Program-made: the position numbers and the translations under genes | The notes under the pieces: generated by a model | Told to the model about the DNA's origin: nothing | The model's database searches: none | The model's input: only the letters and a program-made list of their open reading frames with translations | Origin: Rhizobacter sp. Root1221 | GTDB lineage: Bacteria; Pseudomonadota; Gammaproteobacteria; Burkholderiales; Burkholderiaceae_C | Assembly (NCBI RefSeq): GCF_001425785.1 | Contig: NZ_LMDI01000056.1 | Location: forward strand, 1,777-65,776 | Direction: 5' to 3' | DNA length: 64,000 nt | Shown: one piece after another, positions 43,173 to 54,167 of the stretch | Numbering within the stretch: position 1 is the first letter of the stretch | Layout of the letters: the number at the start of each line of letters is the position of its first letter

Positions 43173-43523
43173 ATGCCGATCCGTTCCCTGCGCCGCCTCA
43201 CCCACCTCCGCGACTGGCTCGTCCCGTTCGCGCTGGTGCTGTTGTTGCTATCGCAGTCGATCGCGCTCGCCCACCGCATCGTCCACGCCCCCGGCCACAC
43301 GGCCGTGGCGTCTGCACGCGACACCGGTCTTTTTGCCGACCACTCGGCGAACGACTGCCAGCTGTTCGACCAGCTCGCCCCCGCCGACCTCGCGCCCGCC
43401 CCCGTGCTGGCGCTGAGCTTCGCGCTCGACACGGCCCCCGCCCCGGTGGCCGAACAAGCCGCGCCGCTCACGGCCCGGCTGCGCGCGTTCCGCGCGCGCG
43501 ACCCCCCCATCCCTCTCGCCTGA
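43173..43523 (+). CDS. small exported His/Cys protein preceding the ZnuD-like receptor
   Basis: A 116-residue protein with an N-terminal hydrophobic signal or anchor (WLVPFALVLLLLSQSIALAH). The mature start has HRIVHAPGH and then DHSANDCQLFDQLAPAD, followed by an alanine/proline-rich tail. This H-x3-H...D-C-x-L-x-D-Q-L pattern recurs in small proteins encoded before zinc-type TonB receptors, and is analogous to the DUF2946 protein before the receptor at 21504. A metal-binding role is inferred. No named family is claimed. Confidence 0.65.
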   Translation: MPIRSLRRLTHLRDWLVPFALVLLLLSQSIALAHRIVHAPGHTAVASARDTGLFADHSANDCQLFDQLAPADLAPAPVLALSFALDTAPAPVAEQAAPLTARLRAFRARDPPIPLA

Positions 43524-43628
43524 ACCCATCCTGATGGTCCCGCCGGGCACGGTTGTGCCCGGCCGTCCGCTGATGACGGCGCCGCTTGGCGTGCGCCGTC
43601 GCGGCCCGCATTTCACGAGAGATTCCAG

Positions 43629-45677
43629 ATGTCCCGTTCCCTGCTCCCGCGCCACACGGCGCTGGCCGGCGCGCTCGCGCTCGCCTTTGTGTCCACCGCC
43701 CGCGCGCAAGCCGCGCCGTCCGACACCGTCACCGCACTCCCGCCCGTCGTGGTCACCGGCAACCCGCTCGGCAGCACCGATGTGGCCCACCCCGCCACCG
43801 TGCTCGCCGGCGATGCGCTGGTGCTGCGCCGCGCCGGCACGCTCGGCGAAACGCTCAATGGCCTGCCCGGTGTGTCGTCCTCGTACTTCGGCCCGAACGC
43901 CAGCCGGCCCGTGATCCGCGGACTCGACGGCGAACGCGTGCGCATGCTCGGCAACGGCGCGGGGTCGCTCGATGCGTCCACCCTGAGCTTCGACCATGCC
44001 GTGCCCATCGACCCGCTGGTGGTCGACCGCATCGAAGTGCTCCGCGGCCCGGCGGCACTGATGTACGGCGGCAATGCCATCGGTGGGGCGGTCAACGCGA
44101 TCGACAACCGGATCCCGAAACAACCGGTGCAAGGGGTGTCCGGCTCGGTGGAAGGCCGTGTGGGCGGGGCTGAACGCGAACGCGGCGGCGCCGCGGTGGT
44201 GGAGACCGGCAACGGTGCCTTTGCGATGCACGTCGACGCGTTCGGCCGCGACACCGAGGACTTGCGCGTGCCCAAGTACCGCCCACTCGAAGGCGGCCAG
44301 TTGCTCGACGAGACCAACCGCGTCCGCAACTCGGCCAGCCGCACGAAGGGCGGTGCCGTGGGTGGCTCGATCTTCTTTGACAAGGGCTATGCCGGCCTGT
44401 CCGTCGACACGTACGACAGCCGCTACGGGGTGGTGGCCGAACCCGACGTGACGATCCGCATGAAACGCGACCACGTGGGCTTTGCCGGGGAGGTGCGTGA
44501 CCTCGGCGGTCCGTTGAAGACGGTGCGTGCGCAGGTGAACCACACCGACTACCGCCACGAGGAAGTCGAAGGCACCGGCGAGATCGGCACCACGTTCAAG
44601 ACCAAGGGGTCGGAACTGCGCCTGGAGGCCGAACATGCCCCCATCGGCAAGGTGCGCGGCGTGCTGGGCGTGCAGATCGAGGACATGGACTTCTCGGCCC
44701 TCGGCGAAGAAGCCTTCGTGCCCGACACGCACACGCGCAAGCAGGCCCTGTTCGCGTTGGAGGAACTGCCGTGGGTCGGCGGCACACTGCAAGGCGGGCT
44801 GCGCGCGGAACGCGTCAAGGTGGCGTCGAGCGGTGACGCCGATCCGGCGGAACCGAAGTTTGGCGGTGCGGCCGAACGCACGTTTTCACTGGCCAGCGCG
44901 TCGATCGCGAACGTGTGGAAATTCGACACCGCATGGTCGCTGTCGGGCGGACTGAGCTACACCGAGCGCGCTCCCACGTCGTTCGAGCTGTATGCAAACG
45001 GCGTGCACGCAGCCACCGGTGCGTTCGAGCGCGGCGACACGTCGCTCGGCAAGGAAAAGGGCACAAACCTCGACGTGGCGCTGGCGTGGAAGTCGGGGCC
45101 GAACCACTTGCGCGTGGGGGCCTACACCGCACGTTTCTCGCGCTTCATCTCGCTTGATGCCTCGGGTGACGCGGTGGACATCGTGGACGGTGGCACTACC
45201 GAGTCGTTCCCCGAGTATGTGTTCCGCCCGGTGCGCGCCCGGCTGAACGGCTTCGAGATCGAAGGGGGCCACCGCCTGCTCGATGGCGCGTGGACACTCG
45301 ACGCGTCAGGCAAGATCGACCTCACGCGTGGCAAGAACCTCGACAACGGCGAGGCACTGCCCCGCATCGCGCCGCTGCGCGCCACAGTGGGGCTCGATGC
45401 CGCGCAAGGGCTGTGGTCGGGCCGCGCCGAAGTGGAACACGCCACGAAACAATCGCACGTGCCGAGCACCGACCGCGAAACCCCGGGCTACTCGATCGTG
45501 AACCTGGCGCTGAACCGCCGCTTCACGTTCGGCGAGTCGAACGACGGCCTCGTGTTCCTGAAGGTGACGAACGTGGGCGACCGGCTGGCCTACAGCGCGT
45601 CGAGCATCGACACGATCCGCGGCCTGTCGCCGCTGCCGGGCCGTGCGGTGAAGGCGGGGGTGCGCGTGACCTTCTGA
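43629..45677 (+). CDS. ZnuD-like TonB-dependent receptor, probable zinc uptake
   Basis: A 682-residue outer-membrane receptor. Signal peptide MSRSLLPRHTALAGALALAF is cut near ARAQ. The TonB-box region is LPPVVVTGNP. The plug has ASRPVIRGLDGERVRMLGN, LDASTLSFDHAVPIDPLVVD and RIEVLRGPAALMYGGNAIGG, which match ZnuD of Neisseria closely. The barrel ends in VKAGVRVTF. The long histidine-rich loop of neisserial ZnuD is not obvious. No Zur-box palindrome was found upstream, so zinc control is not shown. Confidence 0.85.
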   Translation: MSRSLLPRHTALAGALALAFVSTARAQAAPSDTVTALPPVVVTGNPLGSTDVAHPATVLAGDALVLRRAGTLGETLNGLPGVSSSYFGPNASRPVIRGLDGERVRMLGNGAGSLDASTLSFDHAVPIDPLVVDRIEVLRGPAALMYGGNAIGGAVNAIDNRIPKQPVQGVSGSVEGRVGGAERERGGAAVVETGNGAFAMHVDAFGRDTEDLRVPKYRPLEGGQLLDETNRVRNSASRTKGGAVGGSIFFDKGYAGLSVDTYDSRYGVVAEPDVTIRMKRDHVGFAGEVRDLGGPLKTVRAQVNHTDYRHEEVEGTGEIGTTFKTKGSELRLEAEHAPIGKVRGVLGVQIEDMDFSALGEEAFVPDTHTRKQALFALEELPWVGGTLQGGLRAERVKVASSGDADPAEPKFGGAAERTFSLASASIANVWKFDTAWSLSGGLSYTERAPTSFELYANGVHAATGAFERGDTSLGKEKGTNLDVALAWKSGPNHLRVGAYTARFSRFISLDASGDAVDIVDGGTTESFPEYVFRPVRARLNGFEIEGGHRLLDGAWTLDASGKIDLTRGKNLDNGEALPRIAPLRATVGLDAAQGLWSGRAEVEHATKQSHVPSTDRETPGYSIVNLALNRRFTFGESNDGLVFLKVTNVGDRLAYSASSIDTIRGLSPLPGRAVKAGVRVTF

Positions 45678-45688
45678 CGAGGGGGCCG

Positions 45689-45713
45689 GCCTGGCGCTGT
45701 CACGGCGCCAGGC
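45689..45713. terminator. hairpin between convergent znuD-like and pdxH genes
   Basis: GCCTGGCGC, seven-base loop, GCGCCAGGC: a perfect 9-bp stem over the pdxH stop. No T run on either side, so termination is only probable. Confidence 0.4.
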
Positions 45714-46335
45714 GCTCGCGCACCCACACCCCACCGTCGAGCCGGTAGTGCAGGCGGTCGTGGAGGCGCGACTTGCGGCCTTGCCAGAATTCCCAGGTGT
45801 CGGGCACGAGGCGGTAGCCGCCCCAGTGCGGCGGCCGCGGCGGGTGGATCCCGTACTTCACCGCGGCCTTCGCGGCGTTGGCCACGAGCACGGCACGCGA
45901 CGAGATGACCTCGCTCTGCGGCGATGCCCACGCGCCCAGCCGCGAATCGAGCGGGCGCGAGTGGTAGTAGGCATCGGACTCCTCGTCGCTCACCTTCTCG
46001 ACCGCACCTTCGATGCGCACCACGCGTTCGAGTTCGACCCAATGGAATTGCAGCGCGGCAAACGGGGCGCCGGCCAACTCGCGTCCCTTGTGGCTCTGGT
46101 AGTTGGTGAACCACACGAGACCGCGTGCATCGAAACCCTTGACGAGCACGATGCGCGTGGAGGGCCGCCCGTTGCTGCCCACGGTGGCAAGTGTCATGGC
46201 ATTGGGTTCGGGGACCTGGCCGTCGAGGGCCTGCTGGAACCACAGGCTGAACTGCTGCAGCGGATCGGCGGCCGAGGCCGTTTCGTCCAGCTCGGCACGT
46301 TCATAACTCTTTCGGAGGGCGGCGATGTCGGTCAT
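45700..46335 (-). CDS. pdxH: pyridoxamine 5'-phosphate oxidase
   Basis: A 211-residue FMN enzyme that oxidises pyridoxine or pyridoxamine 5'-phosphate to PLP. Motifs include [54 protein letters not shown] and the C-terminal RLHDRLHYR region, all typical of PdxH (218 residues in E. coli). The ATG at 46335 is preceded by a near-consensus -10 (TATACT) at six bases. Confidence 0.95.
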   Translation of the reverse strand: MTDIAALRKSYERAELDETASAADPLQQFSLWFQQALDGQVPEPNAMTLATVGSNGRPSTRIVLVKGFDARGLVWFTNYQSHKGRELAGAPFAALQFHWVELERVVRIEGAVEKVSDEESDAYYHSRPLDSRLGAWASPQSEVISSRAVLVANAAKAAVKYGIHPPRPPHWGGYRLVPDTWEFWQGRKSRLHDRLHYRLDGGVWVRERLAP

Positions 46336-46341
46336 AGGTAC

Positions 46342-46347
46342 AGTATA
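46342..46347 (-). promoter_or_regulatory. -10 hexamer 6 nt before the pdxH start
   Basis: Minus strand TATACT, then GTACCT, then ATG. The clearest of the predicted leaderless starts in this window. The rest of 46348-46512 holds no gene. Confidence 0.5.
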
Positions 46348-46512
46348 GGAAAACACCCCGGGGACTTACCCTGGAGACTCGTCGCTTTTCCCCTCGGGAG
46401 AAGGCCTTAAGTAATGCCCCCACTGGTCCACGCGCGTCAAACCGACCATTCTTGATACCAGAGTCCCGCCGATCCTGGACGGGGCCGAATCGTTTGAGAG
46501 CGAGGTGGCCGA

Positions 46513-47136
46513 ATGAAACCGCGGCCAGCAGTCATCGTCCTGGCAGCAGGCAGAGGAAGCCGCTTCCACGGGATGCAACACAAGCTGACCCAGGTCATCG
46601 GCACGTCCACCGTGCTGGCGACCACGCTCGTCAACGCCCTCGCCGCCGAAATGCCGGTGCTCGTCGTGACCACCGAACCACTCGCCGAGCTGGCGAGCCA
46701 CCACGTCGCCACACGCGACATCGTGCTGCTGCCCGCTGCGGGCAGCGAGGCGAGCCTGGGCCTCGGCATGGGCTACTCCATTGCGGCAGGTGTGGCCGCA
46801 CGGTCCAACGCGTCGGGCTGGCTCATCCTGCCGGCCGACATGCCACTCGTCCAGCCCGCCACGCTGCGTTCGGTGGCACGCCTGCTCGACCACCATCCGG
46901 TGGCGTATGCGCAGCACCACGGCAAACGCGGCCACCCGGTGGGGTTCTCGGCCGAGTTGTACTCCGAACTCGTGCGCCTCACCGGCGACGAAGGTGCGCG
47001 GCGGCTCATCGCCCGCTACCCCTGCAAGGAGATCGAGGTGGACGACCCGGGTGTGCTGCTCGACATCGACACCCACGAGGACCTCTCGCACGTGCGGGCC
47101 ACCTACGCGATGTCGCCGTTCCGCAATTCGGTGTGA
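46513..47136 (+). CDS. MobA/MocA-like nucleotidyltransferase
   Basis: A 207-residue NTP transferase. VIVLAAGRGSRFHGMQHKL is the nucleotide-binding start (LAAGxGxRF...K), LILPADMPLVQPATL carries the metal-binding aspartate, and HGKRGHPVGFSAEL is the substrate loop typical of molybdenum cofactor cytidylyl-/guanylyltransferases (MocA type). IDTHEDL closes the fold. No molybdoenzyme genes are adjacent, so the exact cofactor branch is unproven. GAGGTGG serves as the ribosome site. Confidence 0.82.
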   Translation: MKPRPAVIVLAAGRGSRFHGMQHKLTQVIGTSTVLATTLVNALAAEMPVLVVTTEPLAELASHHVATRDIVLLPAAGSEASLGLGMGYSIAAGVAARSNASGWLILPADMPLVQPATLRSVARLLDHHPVAYAQHHGKRGHPVGFSAELYSELVRLTGDEGARRLIARYPCKEIEVDDPGVLLDIDTHEDLSHVRATYAMSPFRNSV

Positions 47137-47147
47137 GGCCGGGGCCG

Positions 47148-47765
47148 TCAGTCGGTGAGTGCATGCGCCCGCGCGAGCGCCACGAGGCGCTCGATGCGGC
47201 GATCGCGGATGCCCCGGCTGCGCAGGCAGCGCGCCGTTTCCATCAGGTAGGCCAGCGTGGTGCCATAACGGCCGCACGCCGTGCGGAACACCTCCAGCAG
47301 CCGGGCCTCGTCCATCGTGCCCGTGTAGTTGGGGCTCTCGCGGCTCAGCGTGAACGCCAGCGCGGTGATGGGCCCCGCATCGGTGTGGCACGGCAACCAG
47401 CGCGGGTCGTACACGCTGTTGGGCATCTCGCGTTCCCACAGGCGGGGCAGTTCGTCGTCCACGCGGTCGCGGGCGATGCGGTACACCACCCCGCGGCACG
47501 ACCCGCCCGGCACCAGCGCGAACACGAGGCCCGGGCATTCCGGGGTGCCCCGGTTGATGCGTGACGTCATCTCGAGCGCCCGGTGCCAGCCGTGCACCTT
47601 GGCTGACCGCTGCTCGACCGCCTCGAACTCGGGGCGCCAGATCAGCGACGCGTAGCCGAACACCCAGAGATCCGATCGCCCACCCCAGGCCTGGCGCGCG
47701 AGCGACAGCAGGTGGGCAGGCTCTCGGTGAGCGGGTAACGGACGCAACGGGGCCACGGCATGCAT
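47148..47765 (-). CDS. chaC: ChaC-type gamma-glutamylcyclotransferase
   Basis: A 205-residue enzyme of the ChaC family, which splits glutathione into 5-oxoproline and Cys-Gly. DLWVFGYASLIWRPEFEAVE is the family nucleotide-like loop, and GGSCRGVVYRIARDRVDDEL is also diagnostic. WEREMPNSVYDPRWLP includes the catalytic-type glutamate. A TAGAGT -10-like hexamer lies eight bases before the ATG at 47765 and overlaps the promoter of the divergent OmpA-like gene. Confidence 0.9.
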   Translation of the reverse strand: MHAVAPLRPLPAHREPAHLLSLARQAWGGRSDLWVFGYASLIWRPEFEAVEQRSAKVHGWHRALEMTSRINRGTPECPGLVFALVPGGSCRGVVYRIARDRVDDELPRLWEREMPNSVYDPRWLPCHTDAGPITALAFTLSRESPNYTGTMDEARLLEVFRTACGRYGTTLAYLMETARCLRSRGIRDRRIERLVALARAHALTD

Positions 47766-47773
47766 GGGTTCAC

Positions 47774-47783
47774 ACTCTAGAAT
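47774..47783. promoter_or_regulatory. overlapping divergent -10 hexamers (chaC and OmpA-like gene)
   Basis: ACTCTAGAAT contains TAGAGT read leftward and TAGAAT read rightward, sharing the TCTAGA centre. The leftward one is eight bases from the chaC ATG; the rightward one gives a short leader with GGGAG for the OmpA-like gene. The two promoters cannot be open at once, so they may compete. Confidence 0.45.
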
Positions 47784-47809
47784 GAAAATCCATTCACAGG
47801 GAGTTGAAC

Positions 47810-48280
47810 ATGAGCGATCAGGAAGCACCCGAGCAAAAAATCGCACTGACCGTCATCGGGCTGCTGGTGGCCATCGTCGTGGCCGCAGTGCTTGGCCTCG
47901 GCATCTCGAAGGCCCGGCACCAACCGTCGGCCCCGGCCGCCACCACCACGGCGGCCCCGGCGGAAACAGGCGGCATCGAACGAATCTACTTCGCGCTGGG
48001 CCAGGACACCCTGCCCCCCGAAGCGGCCGACGTGCTGGCGCGCGTGGCCAAGGCCGCACGGGCCAACACCGCCTCGGTGGTGTCGGTGTCGGGGTTCCAC
48101 GATGCCAGTGGTGACCTCGCCACCAACCAGGAACTCGCCAAGCGCCGCGCCCAGCAAGTGCGCCATGCCCTCGAAGCCAACGGCGTGTCCGGCCCGCAGA
48201 TCGTGCTGAACAAGCCGGCGCAGACCAAGGGCGACGGCGACCCCGCCGAAGCCCGCCGCGTCGACATCCGCGTCGAGTGA
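47810..48280 (+). CDS. OmpA-domain protein with an N-terminal membrane anchor
   Basis: A 156-residue protein with one TM helix (IALTVIGLLVAIVVAAVLGL), an alanine/proline/threonine linker, and an OmpA-like peptidoglycan-binding domain. IYFALGQDTLPPEAADVLARV begins the domain and NQELAKRRAQQVRHALEANGV continues it; the last strand ends RRVDIRVE. The orientation suggests an inner-membrane anchored periplasmic protein that touches the cell wall. ATG 47810 follows GGGAGTTGAAC. Confidence 0.85.
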   Translation: MSDQEAPEQKIALTVIGLLVAIVVAAVLGLGISKARHQPSAPAATTTAAPAETGGIERIYFALGQDTLPPEAADVLARVAKAARANTASVVSVSGFHDASGDLATNQELAKRRAQQVRHALEANGVSGPQIVLNKPAQTKGDGDPAEARRVDIRVE

Positions 48281-48296
48281 CGGGGCCCGGGCCCCG
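48281..48296. terminator. 16-bp GC palindrome after the OmpA-like gene
   Basis: CGGGGCCCGGGCCCCG is fully self-complementary but has no T run, so a terminator role is uncertain. The remaining 48297-48457 shows no gene. Confidence 0.3.
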
Positions 48297-48457
48297 GCGT
48301 AGGACAAGCCGCACACGGCCAACCGGTTGCCACCGATAGGGCGCGGTCCGCGGGGAGCCTAACGTGCAGGCAGGGGCGGCATCTGCCGCACCCGTGCCGC
48401 AGGATTCCCGATGATGCGTTTCCCCAGCCGCTCGCGGCGGTCTGCCGAGGCCCGCCC

Positions 48458-50551
48458 ATGACCGGCGCCGAGACCGCTCCCCCACCCCCCCGCCGCCCGC
48501 GCGCCCTTCGCTGGACCTTCGGGGTGCTGGCCGTGCTCGTGCTGGCCGCGATCGCCTGCGAGATCGCCGGCTGGCCCTTCCTCGCGAAACCCGTCGAACG
48601 CGCGCTGAGCAACACCTTGCACCGCGAGGTGCTGCTGCGGGCGGCCGACGATTCCACCTCCACGCAAGGCGCCACCGTGCGCTTCCTCGGTGGCCTCAAC
48701 GTGCAGGTGCCACTGCTGCAGATCGGCGCGCCCGCGTGGAGCCAACGGCCCTACTTCCTGCACGCCGAGGGCGCCCGCATGCGCCTGTCGTACAGCGCAC
48801 TCTGGCGCGCACGGGAAGGCCAGCCGCTCGACATCGCGCTGCTCCACGCCGACCACCTCACCGTGCATGCCGAGCGTTTGAAGGACGGGCACGCGTCGTG
48901 GCAGTTCGGCGACCCGCTCGCGCCACCCCCACCGCCCGACACCACCGACCCGCTGCAGCTGCCCACCGTCCAGGAACTCACCGTGCGCGACGGCCGCCTC
49001 ACGTATGTGGACGCCCTGCTGCGGGCCAACATCACGGGCGAGGTCCGGCTCGACGAAGGGACCCTGGCCGGCAACACCGTCTCGGGCCTGCTCGGGTCGG
49101 CCAAGGGCACGTACGGTGGCTTCAACGTGGCCGCGAAGCTGACCGCCGCCGGCGCGATGCCGCTGCTCGCCTCGTCGCAGAGCGCCCCTCCCACGCCGGT
49201 GCAGCTCGACCTCACCGCGGGCCGCGCGGCCCTGCACTTCAAGGGCACCGTGTCCGACGTCCTCAAGCTCAGCGGCCTGAGCGGCGTGTACAGGGTGACC
49301 GGGCCGTCGCTCGGGGCCGTGGGTGAACCGCTCGGGGTCACGCTGCCCACCACCGGTGCGTTCGCGATGAGCGGCAAGATCGTCAAGCAGGGGGATGTGT
49401 GGCGGTTCATCGCCGACCGCGCCACCATCGGTGAGAGTTCACTCTCCGCCGCCCTCACGTTCGACGCGCGCCCGAAGGTGCCGGTGCTGTCGGGCGAGGT
49501 GCGTGGCCCTCGCGTGCTGCTCGCCGACCTGGCCCCCACCATCGGTGCCGAGCCCCCACCCACGCCAGGTGCAGCGCCGGTCACACCGGGCCCGAGGGTG
49601 CTGCCTGACAAGGAATTCGACCTGCCATCACTGCGCGCGATGGACGCCAACGTGCTGATGGCCTTCGACCGCGTGGAACTGGGCAGCCTCTTCGCCACGC
49701 CCCTGAGCCCCCTGAAGACCCACCTGACCTTGCGCGGCGGCAAGTTGCGCCTGGACGACCTGGTGGCCCGCACCGCCGACGGCAACCTGCGGGGAAACGT
49801 CGCGCTCGACGGCACCGGCCACGTGGCGCTGTGGACCACCGACCTGCGCTGGAACGAGGTGCGGCTCGAACGCTGGATCAAGCAGGAGCGCCGGGGCGAC
49901 GCCCCGCCGTACGTCAGCGGCCGCCTGGTGGGCCGGGCACAACTGCACGGCGAAGGCAAATCCACCGCGCAGATCCTCGCCAGCCTCGACGGCTCGGTGC
50001 GCACCTCGGTGCGCGGCGGCAAGGTGTCCCACATGGCCATCGAGGCGGCGGGCATCGACGTGGCCGAACTGCTCGGGGTGTTGATCAAGGGCGACCGGGA
50101 CCTCACCGTCCAGTGCGCGCTGGTGGACCTGAAGGCCGACAACGGTGTGCTCACGCCACGGGCCATGGTCGTCGAGACGAACGACTCCAACATCTGGGTG
50201 GACGGCAAGCTGTCGTTGCGCGACGAGTCGCTGGACCTGCGCGCCGTCGTCTCGCCCAACGACTTCAGCCTGCTGACGCTGCGCACGCCCGTGCGGGTGC
50301 GGGGCACCTTCAGCAAGCCGGACATCTCGCTCGAAAAGGCCCCGCTCGCCCGCAAGGCGGCGCTGGCCGTGCTGCTGGGCCTCGTGAACCCGTTTGCCGC
50401 GTTGATCCCGCTGGTGGATCCGGGTTCGGACGACAAGCACGACGACTCCTGCGCAGCCCTGCTGGAGCGGGCGCGCAAAGCGCCCGGCGCCCCGGTGGGC
50501 CGGGCGCCGCTGACCTCGGCCTCGGTGTCTTCCCGAACCCGTGCAGATTGA
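48458..50551 (+). CDS. AsmA family protein
   Basis: A 697-residue protein with a single N-terminal TM helix ([21 protein letters not shown]) followed by a large beta-rich periplasmic part. Near the C-terminus [21 protein letters not shown] and [25 protein letters not shown] match the AsmA_2/DUF3971-type ending. AsmA-like proteins of the TamB/YhdP group bridge the periplasm and are thought to carry phospholipids toward the outer membrane. This is a smaller member. The role is inferred from the family. Confidence 0.85.
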   Translation: MTGAETAPPPPRRPRALRWTFGVLAVLVLAAIACEIAGWPFLAKPVERALSNTLHREVLLRAADDSTSTQGATVRFLGGLNVQVPLLQIGAPAWSQRPYFLHAEGARMRLSYSALWRAREGQPLDIALLHADHLTVHAERLKDGHASWQFGDPLAPPPPPDTTDPLQLPTVQELTVRDGRLTYVDALLRANITGEVRLDEGTLAGNTVSGLLGSAKGTYGGFNVAAKLTAAGAMPLLASSQSAPPTPVQLDLTAGRAALHFKGTVSDVLKLSGLSGVYRVTGPSLGAVGEPLGVTLPTTGAFAMSGKIVKQGDVWRFIADRATIGESSLSAALTFDARPKVPVLSGEVRGPRVLLADLAPTIGAEPPPTPGAAPVTPGPRVLPDKEFDLPSLRAMDANVLMAFDRVELGSLFATPLSPLKTHLTLRGGKLRLDDLVARTADGNLRGNVALDGTGHVALWTTDLRWNEVRLERWIKQERRGDAPPYVSGRLVGRAQLHGEGKSTAQILASLDGSVRTSVRGGKVSHMAIEAAGIDVAELLGVLIKGDRDLTVQCALVDLKADNGVLTPRAMVVETNDSNIWVDGKLSLRDESLDLRAVVSPNDFSLLTLRTPVRVRGTFSKPDISLEKAPLARKAALAVLLGLVNPFAALIPLVDPGSDDKHDDSCAALLERARKAPGAPVGRAPLTSASVSSRTRAD

Positions 50552-50563
50552 GTCCGGCCGCCG

Positions 50564-50569
50564 GATAAT
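50564..50569 (+). promoter_or_regulatory. -10-like hexamer upstream of edd
   Basis: GATAAT lies seven bases before an in-frame ATG (50577) and about 43 before the preferred edd start at 50613. It is the only evident promoter element of the edd-eda operon. Confidence 0.4.
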
Positions 50570-50612
50570 GCCCGGCATGGGGCCCACAACGCCCTTCACT
50601 TCCGGTCCTCGC

Positions 50613-52420
<1,808 letters not shown>

Positions 52421-52430
<10 letters not shown>

Positions 52431-53071
52431 ACAACGAAGAAGGCCTGCAGCCGCTGGACCTCGTGGGCCATGGCCCCGTGATCCCGGTCATCGTGATCGA
52501 GCGGCTCGAAGACGCCGTGCCCCTGGCCGAGGCGCTGGTGGCCGGCGGTGTGCGTGTGCTCGAGGTGACCTTGCGCACGTCCGTCGCGCTGCGTTGCATG
52601 GAAGCCATCGCGAAGTCGGTGCCCGATGCCATCGTGGGCGCCGGCACCGTGCGCAGCGTGGCCGACGCCCAGGCGGCCAAGGATGCCGGGTGCCGCTTCG
52701 CGGTGAGCCCCGGCTACCTGTCGAGCATCGGCAAGGCCTGCCATGAACTGGGCCTGCCGCTGCTGCCCGGCGTGGCCACCGGCAGCGAGGTGATGGCTGC
52801 CAACGCCGACGGCTACTCGTTCCTGAAGCTGTTCCCGGCCACCGCGGTGGGCGGCATCCCGCTGCTCAAGTCGCTGGCGGGCCCGTTTGCCGACGTGATG
52901 TTCTGCCCCACCGGTGGCATCACGCTCAAGACGGCGCCCGACTTCCTCGCGCTGCCCAACGTGCCGGTGTGCGGGGGCTCGTGGCTCACGCCCCCCGACC
53001 TCATCGCCCGCAAGGACTGGGCGCGCATCACCGAACTCGCGCGCGAAGTCAAGCAGCTGCGGCCCGACTGA
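52421..53071 (+). CDS. eda: KDPG aldolase (2-keto-3-deoxy-6-phosphogluconate aldolase)
   Basis: A 216-residue class I aldolase that splits KDPG into pyruvate and glyceraldehyde 3-phosphate. [10 protein letters not shown] contains the catalytic glutamate, [13 protein letters not shown] the Schiff-base lysine, and FCPTGGITL the phosphate loop. It starts inside the edd gene, with AAGGAG seven bases before the ATG, so the two are coupled. No regulator or transporter of the pathway is adjacent. Confidence 0.96.
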
Positions 53072-53094
53072 ACCAGGCCGCCGGCCGGCAGGTC

Positions 53095-53514
53095 TTACCA
53101 GGCGCCAACGTTCGGCATCGACACCCACGGTTCGGCCGGGGCCAGCGCCTCGCCCTTCTGCAGCAGTTCGACCGACACCTGGTCGGGCGACCGCACGAAG
53201 GCCATGCGGCCGTCGCGTGGCGGGCGGCTGATGACCACGCCGTGGTCCATCAGGCGCTGGCAGTGCGCGTAGATGTCATCGACCTCGTAGGCCAGGTGGC
53301 CGAAGTTGCGGCCGCCGGTGTACACCTCGGGATCCCAGTTGTGCGTGAGTTCGACCTGGGCCTCGCTGTCGCCCGGCGCGGCCAGGAACACCAGCGTGAA
53401 GCGGCCCTTCTCGTTGTCGCGGCGGGAGAGCAGCTCGAGGCCGAGGGCGTCGCGGTAGAACGCGAGCGACTGCTCGATGTCGGTGACACGCACCATCGTG
53501 TGGAGGTATTTCAT
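53095..53514 (-). CDS. gloA: lactoylglutathione lyase (glyoxalase I)
   Basis: A 139-residue metal enzyme that turns the methylglyoxal-glutathione adduct into lactoylglutathione. The four ligands are in place: the histidine of KYLHTMVRV, the glutamate of QVELTHNW, the histidine of FGHLAYEV and the glutamate of VSVELLQKG. Length is close to E. coli GloA (135). It converges on eda, which generates the triose phosphate that can feed methylglyoxal formation. Confidence 0.94.
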   Translation of the reverse strand: MKYLHTMVRVTDIEQSLAFYRDALGLELLSRRDNEKGRFTLVFLAAPGDSEAQVELTHNWDPEVYTGGRNFGHLAYEVDDIYAHCQRLMDHGVVISRPPRDGRMAFVRSPDQVSVELLQKGEALAPAEPWVSMPNVGAW

Positions 53515-53523
53515 CCGGTGATT

Positions 53524-54087
53524 CTAGGAGCGTCCGGTGGGCGCATCCATGATGAAACACGTGGTGGTGGCGTGGGCGTACAGCTTGCCGTCGTGCCCCA
53601 CGAGGCGGCCTTCCGCGGTGCCCATGCTGCGGCCCAGGTGGATCACGTGGCCCTCGGCGCGCACGAGCGGCACCTTGTCGGTCAGCGCGCGCACGATGTT
53701 GATCTTCAGTTCCACGGTGGTGTACACGCGCCCGGCCGGAAGCATTGAATGCACCGCGCAGCCCACGCAGGAATCGAGCAGCGTGGCGAACCAGCCGCCG
53801 TGCACCGTGCCCAGCGGGTTGTAGTGCGCACGCAGCGGCCGCCCCTGGAAGATGGCATGGCCGGGTTCGACGCGCAGCGGCACGAACGACAAGGTGTCGC
53901 CCATGTGCGGGTACGGCAGCTCGCCGGAACTGATGCCGTCGAAGAACTGCATGCCGGTGCGGCCGGTCAACTGATCGGGATGGCACACGCCGGCCTCGCC
54001 CAGGCGGGCACGCACCGCCGCTTCTTCGGCACGCCACCGGGCGAGGATAGCGTCGGCGTCGAGGGTGTCCTGGGTGTCCTGAGTCAT
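53524..54087 (-). CDS. PaaI-like acyl-CoA thioesterase
   Basis: A 187-residue single hot-dog domain protein. NPLGTVHGGWFATLLDSCVGCAV carries the HGG-type motif with the catalytic aspartate region of the PaaI branch, and VELKINIVRAL plus AEGRLVGHDGKLYAHATTTCFI complete the fold. A 40-residue N-terminal extension precedes the domain. The start at 54087 has GGAG 11 bases before it; a longer form from 54123 is possible. It is divergent from marR, and the operator region lies between them. Substrate is unknown. Confidence 0.85.
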   Translation of the reverse strand: MTQDTQDTLDADAILARWRAEEAAVRARLGEAGVCHPDQLTGRTGMQFFDGISSGELPYPHMGDTLSFVPLRVEPGHAIFQGRPLRAHYNPLGTVHGGWFATLLDSCVGCAVHSMLPAGRVYTTVELKINIVRALTDKVPLVRAEGHVIHLGRSMGTAEGRLVGHDGKLYAHATTTCFIMDAPTGRS

Positions 54088-54122
54088 GGGGGGATCTCCA
54101 TCGGGCGAGTGGGGTTCGTGCA

Positions 54123-54162
54123 TTCTAAACACTTGCAGCCACAATCGTTGCAACTACAATTC
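54123..54162. promoter_or_regulatory. divergent promoter/operator between the thioesterase and marR
   Basis: A 15-bp direct repeat, TTGCA-N3-ACAAT-CG, occurs at 54133-54147 and again at 54148-54162. At the junction GTTGCAAC (54147-54154) is a perfect palindrome. The second copy contains TACAAT (54155-54160), the -10 of marR, seven bases from its ATG. TAGAAT read leftward at 54128-54123 is a -10 for the thioesterase. Binding here by MarR could control both directions. Confidence 0.55.
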
Positions 54163-54167
54163 GTCGC

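Noticed and set aside
43524..43628. Zur operator before the ZnuD-like receptor
   Set aside because: No GTTATA-N2-TATAAC-like palindrome found here or upstream of the small gene at 43173.
48357..48363. GCCTAAC as a further attC core
   Set aside because: No partner core or conserved interior lies nearby; a seven-base match is expected by chance.
50568..50579. Upstream ATG codons of edd as the true start with a leaderless message
   Set aside because: They add 12-15 residues unlike Edd; the ATG at 50613 matches the family N-terminus. The hexamer at 50564 is kept only as a promoter element.
48751..50589. 612-codon open frame antisense to the AsmA-like gene
   Set aside because: Serine/arginine-rich shadow with no recognisable motif; the plus-strand product has a TM anchor and AsmA ending.
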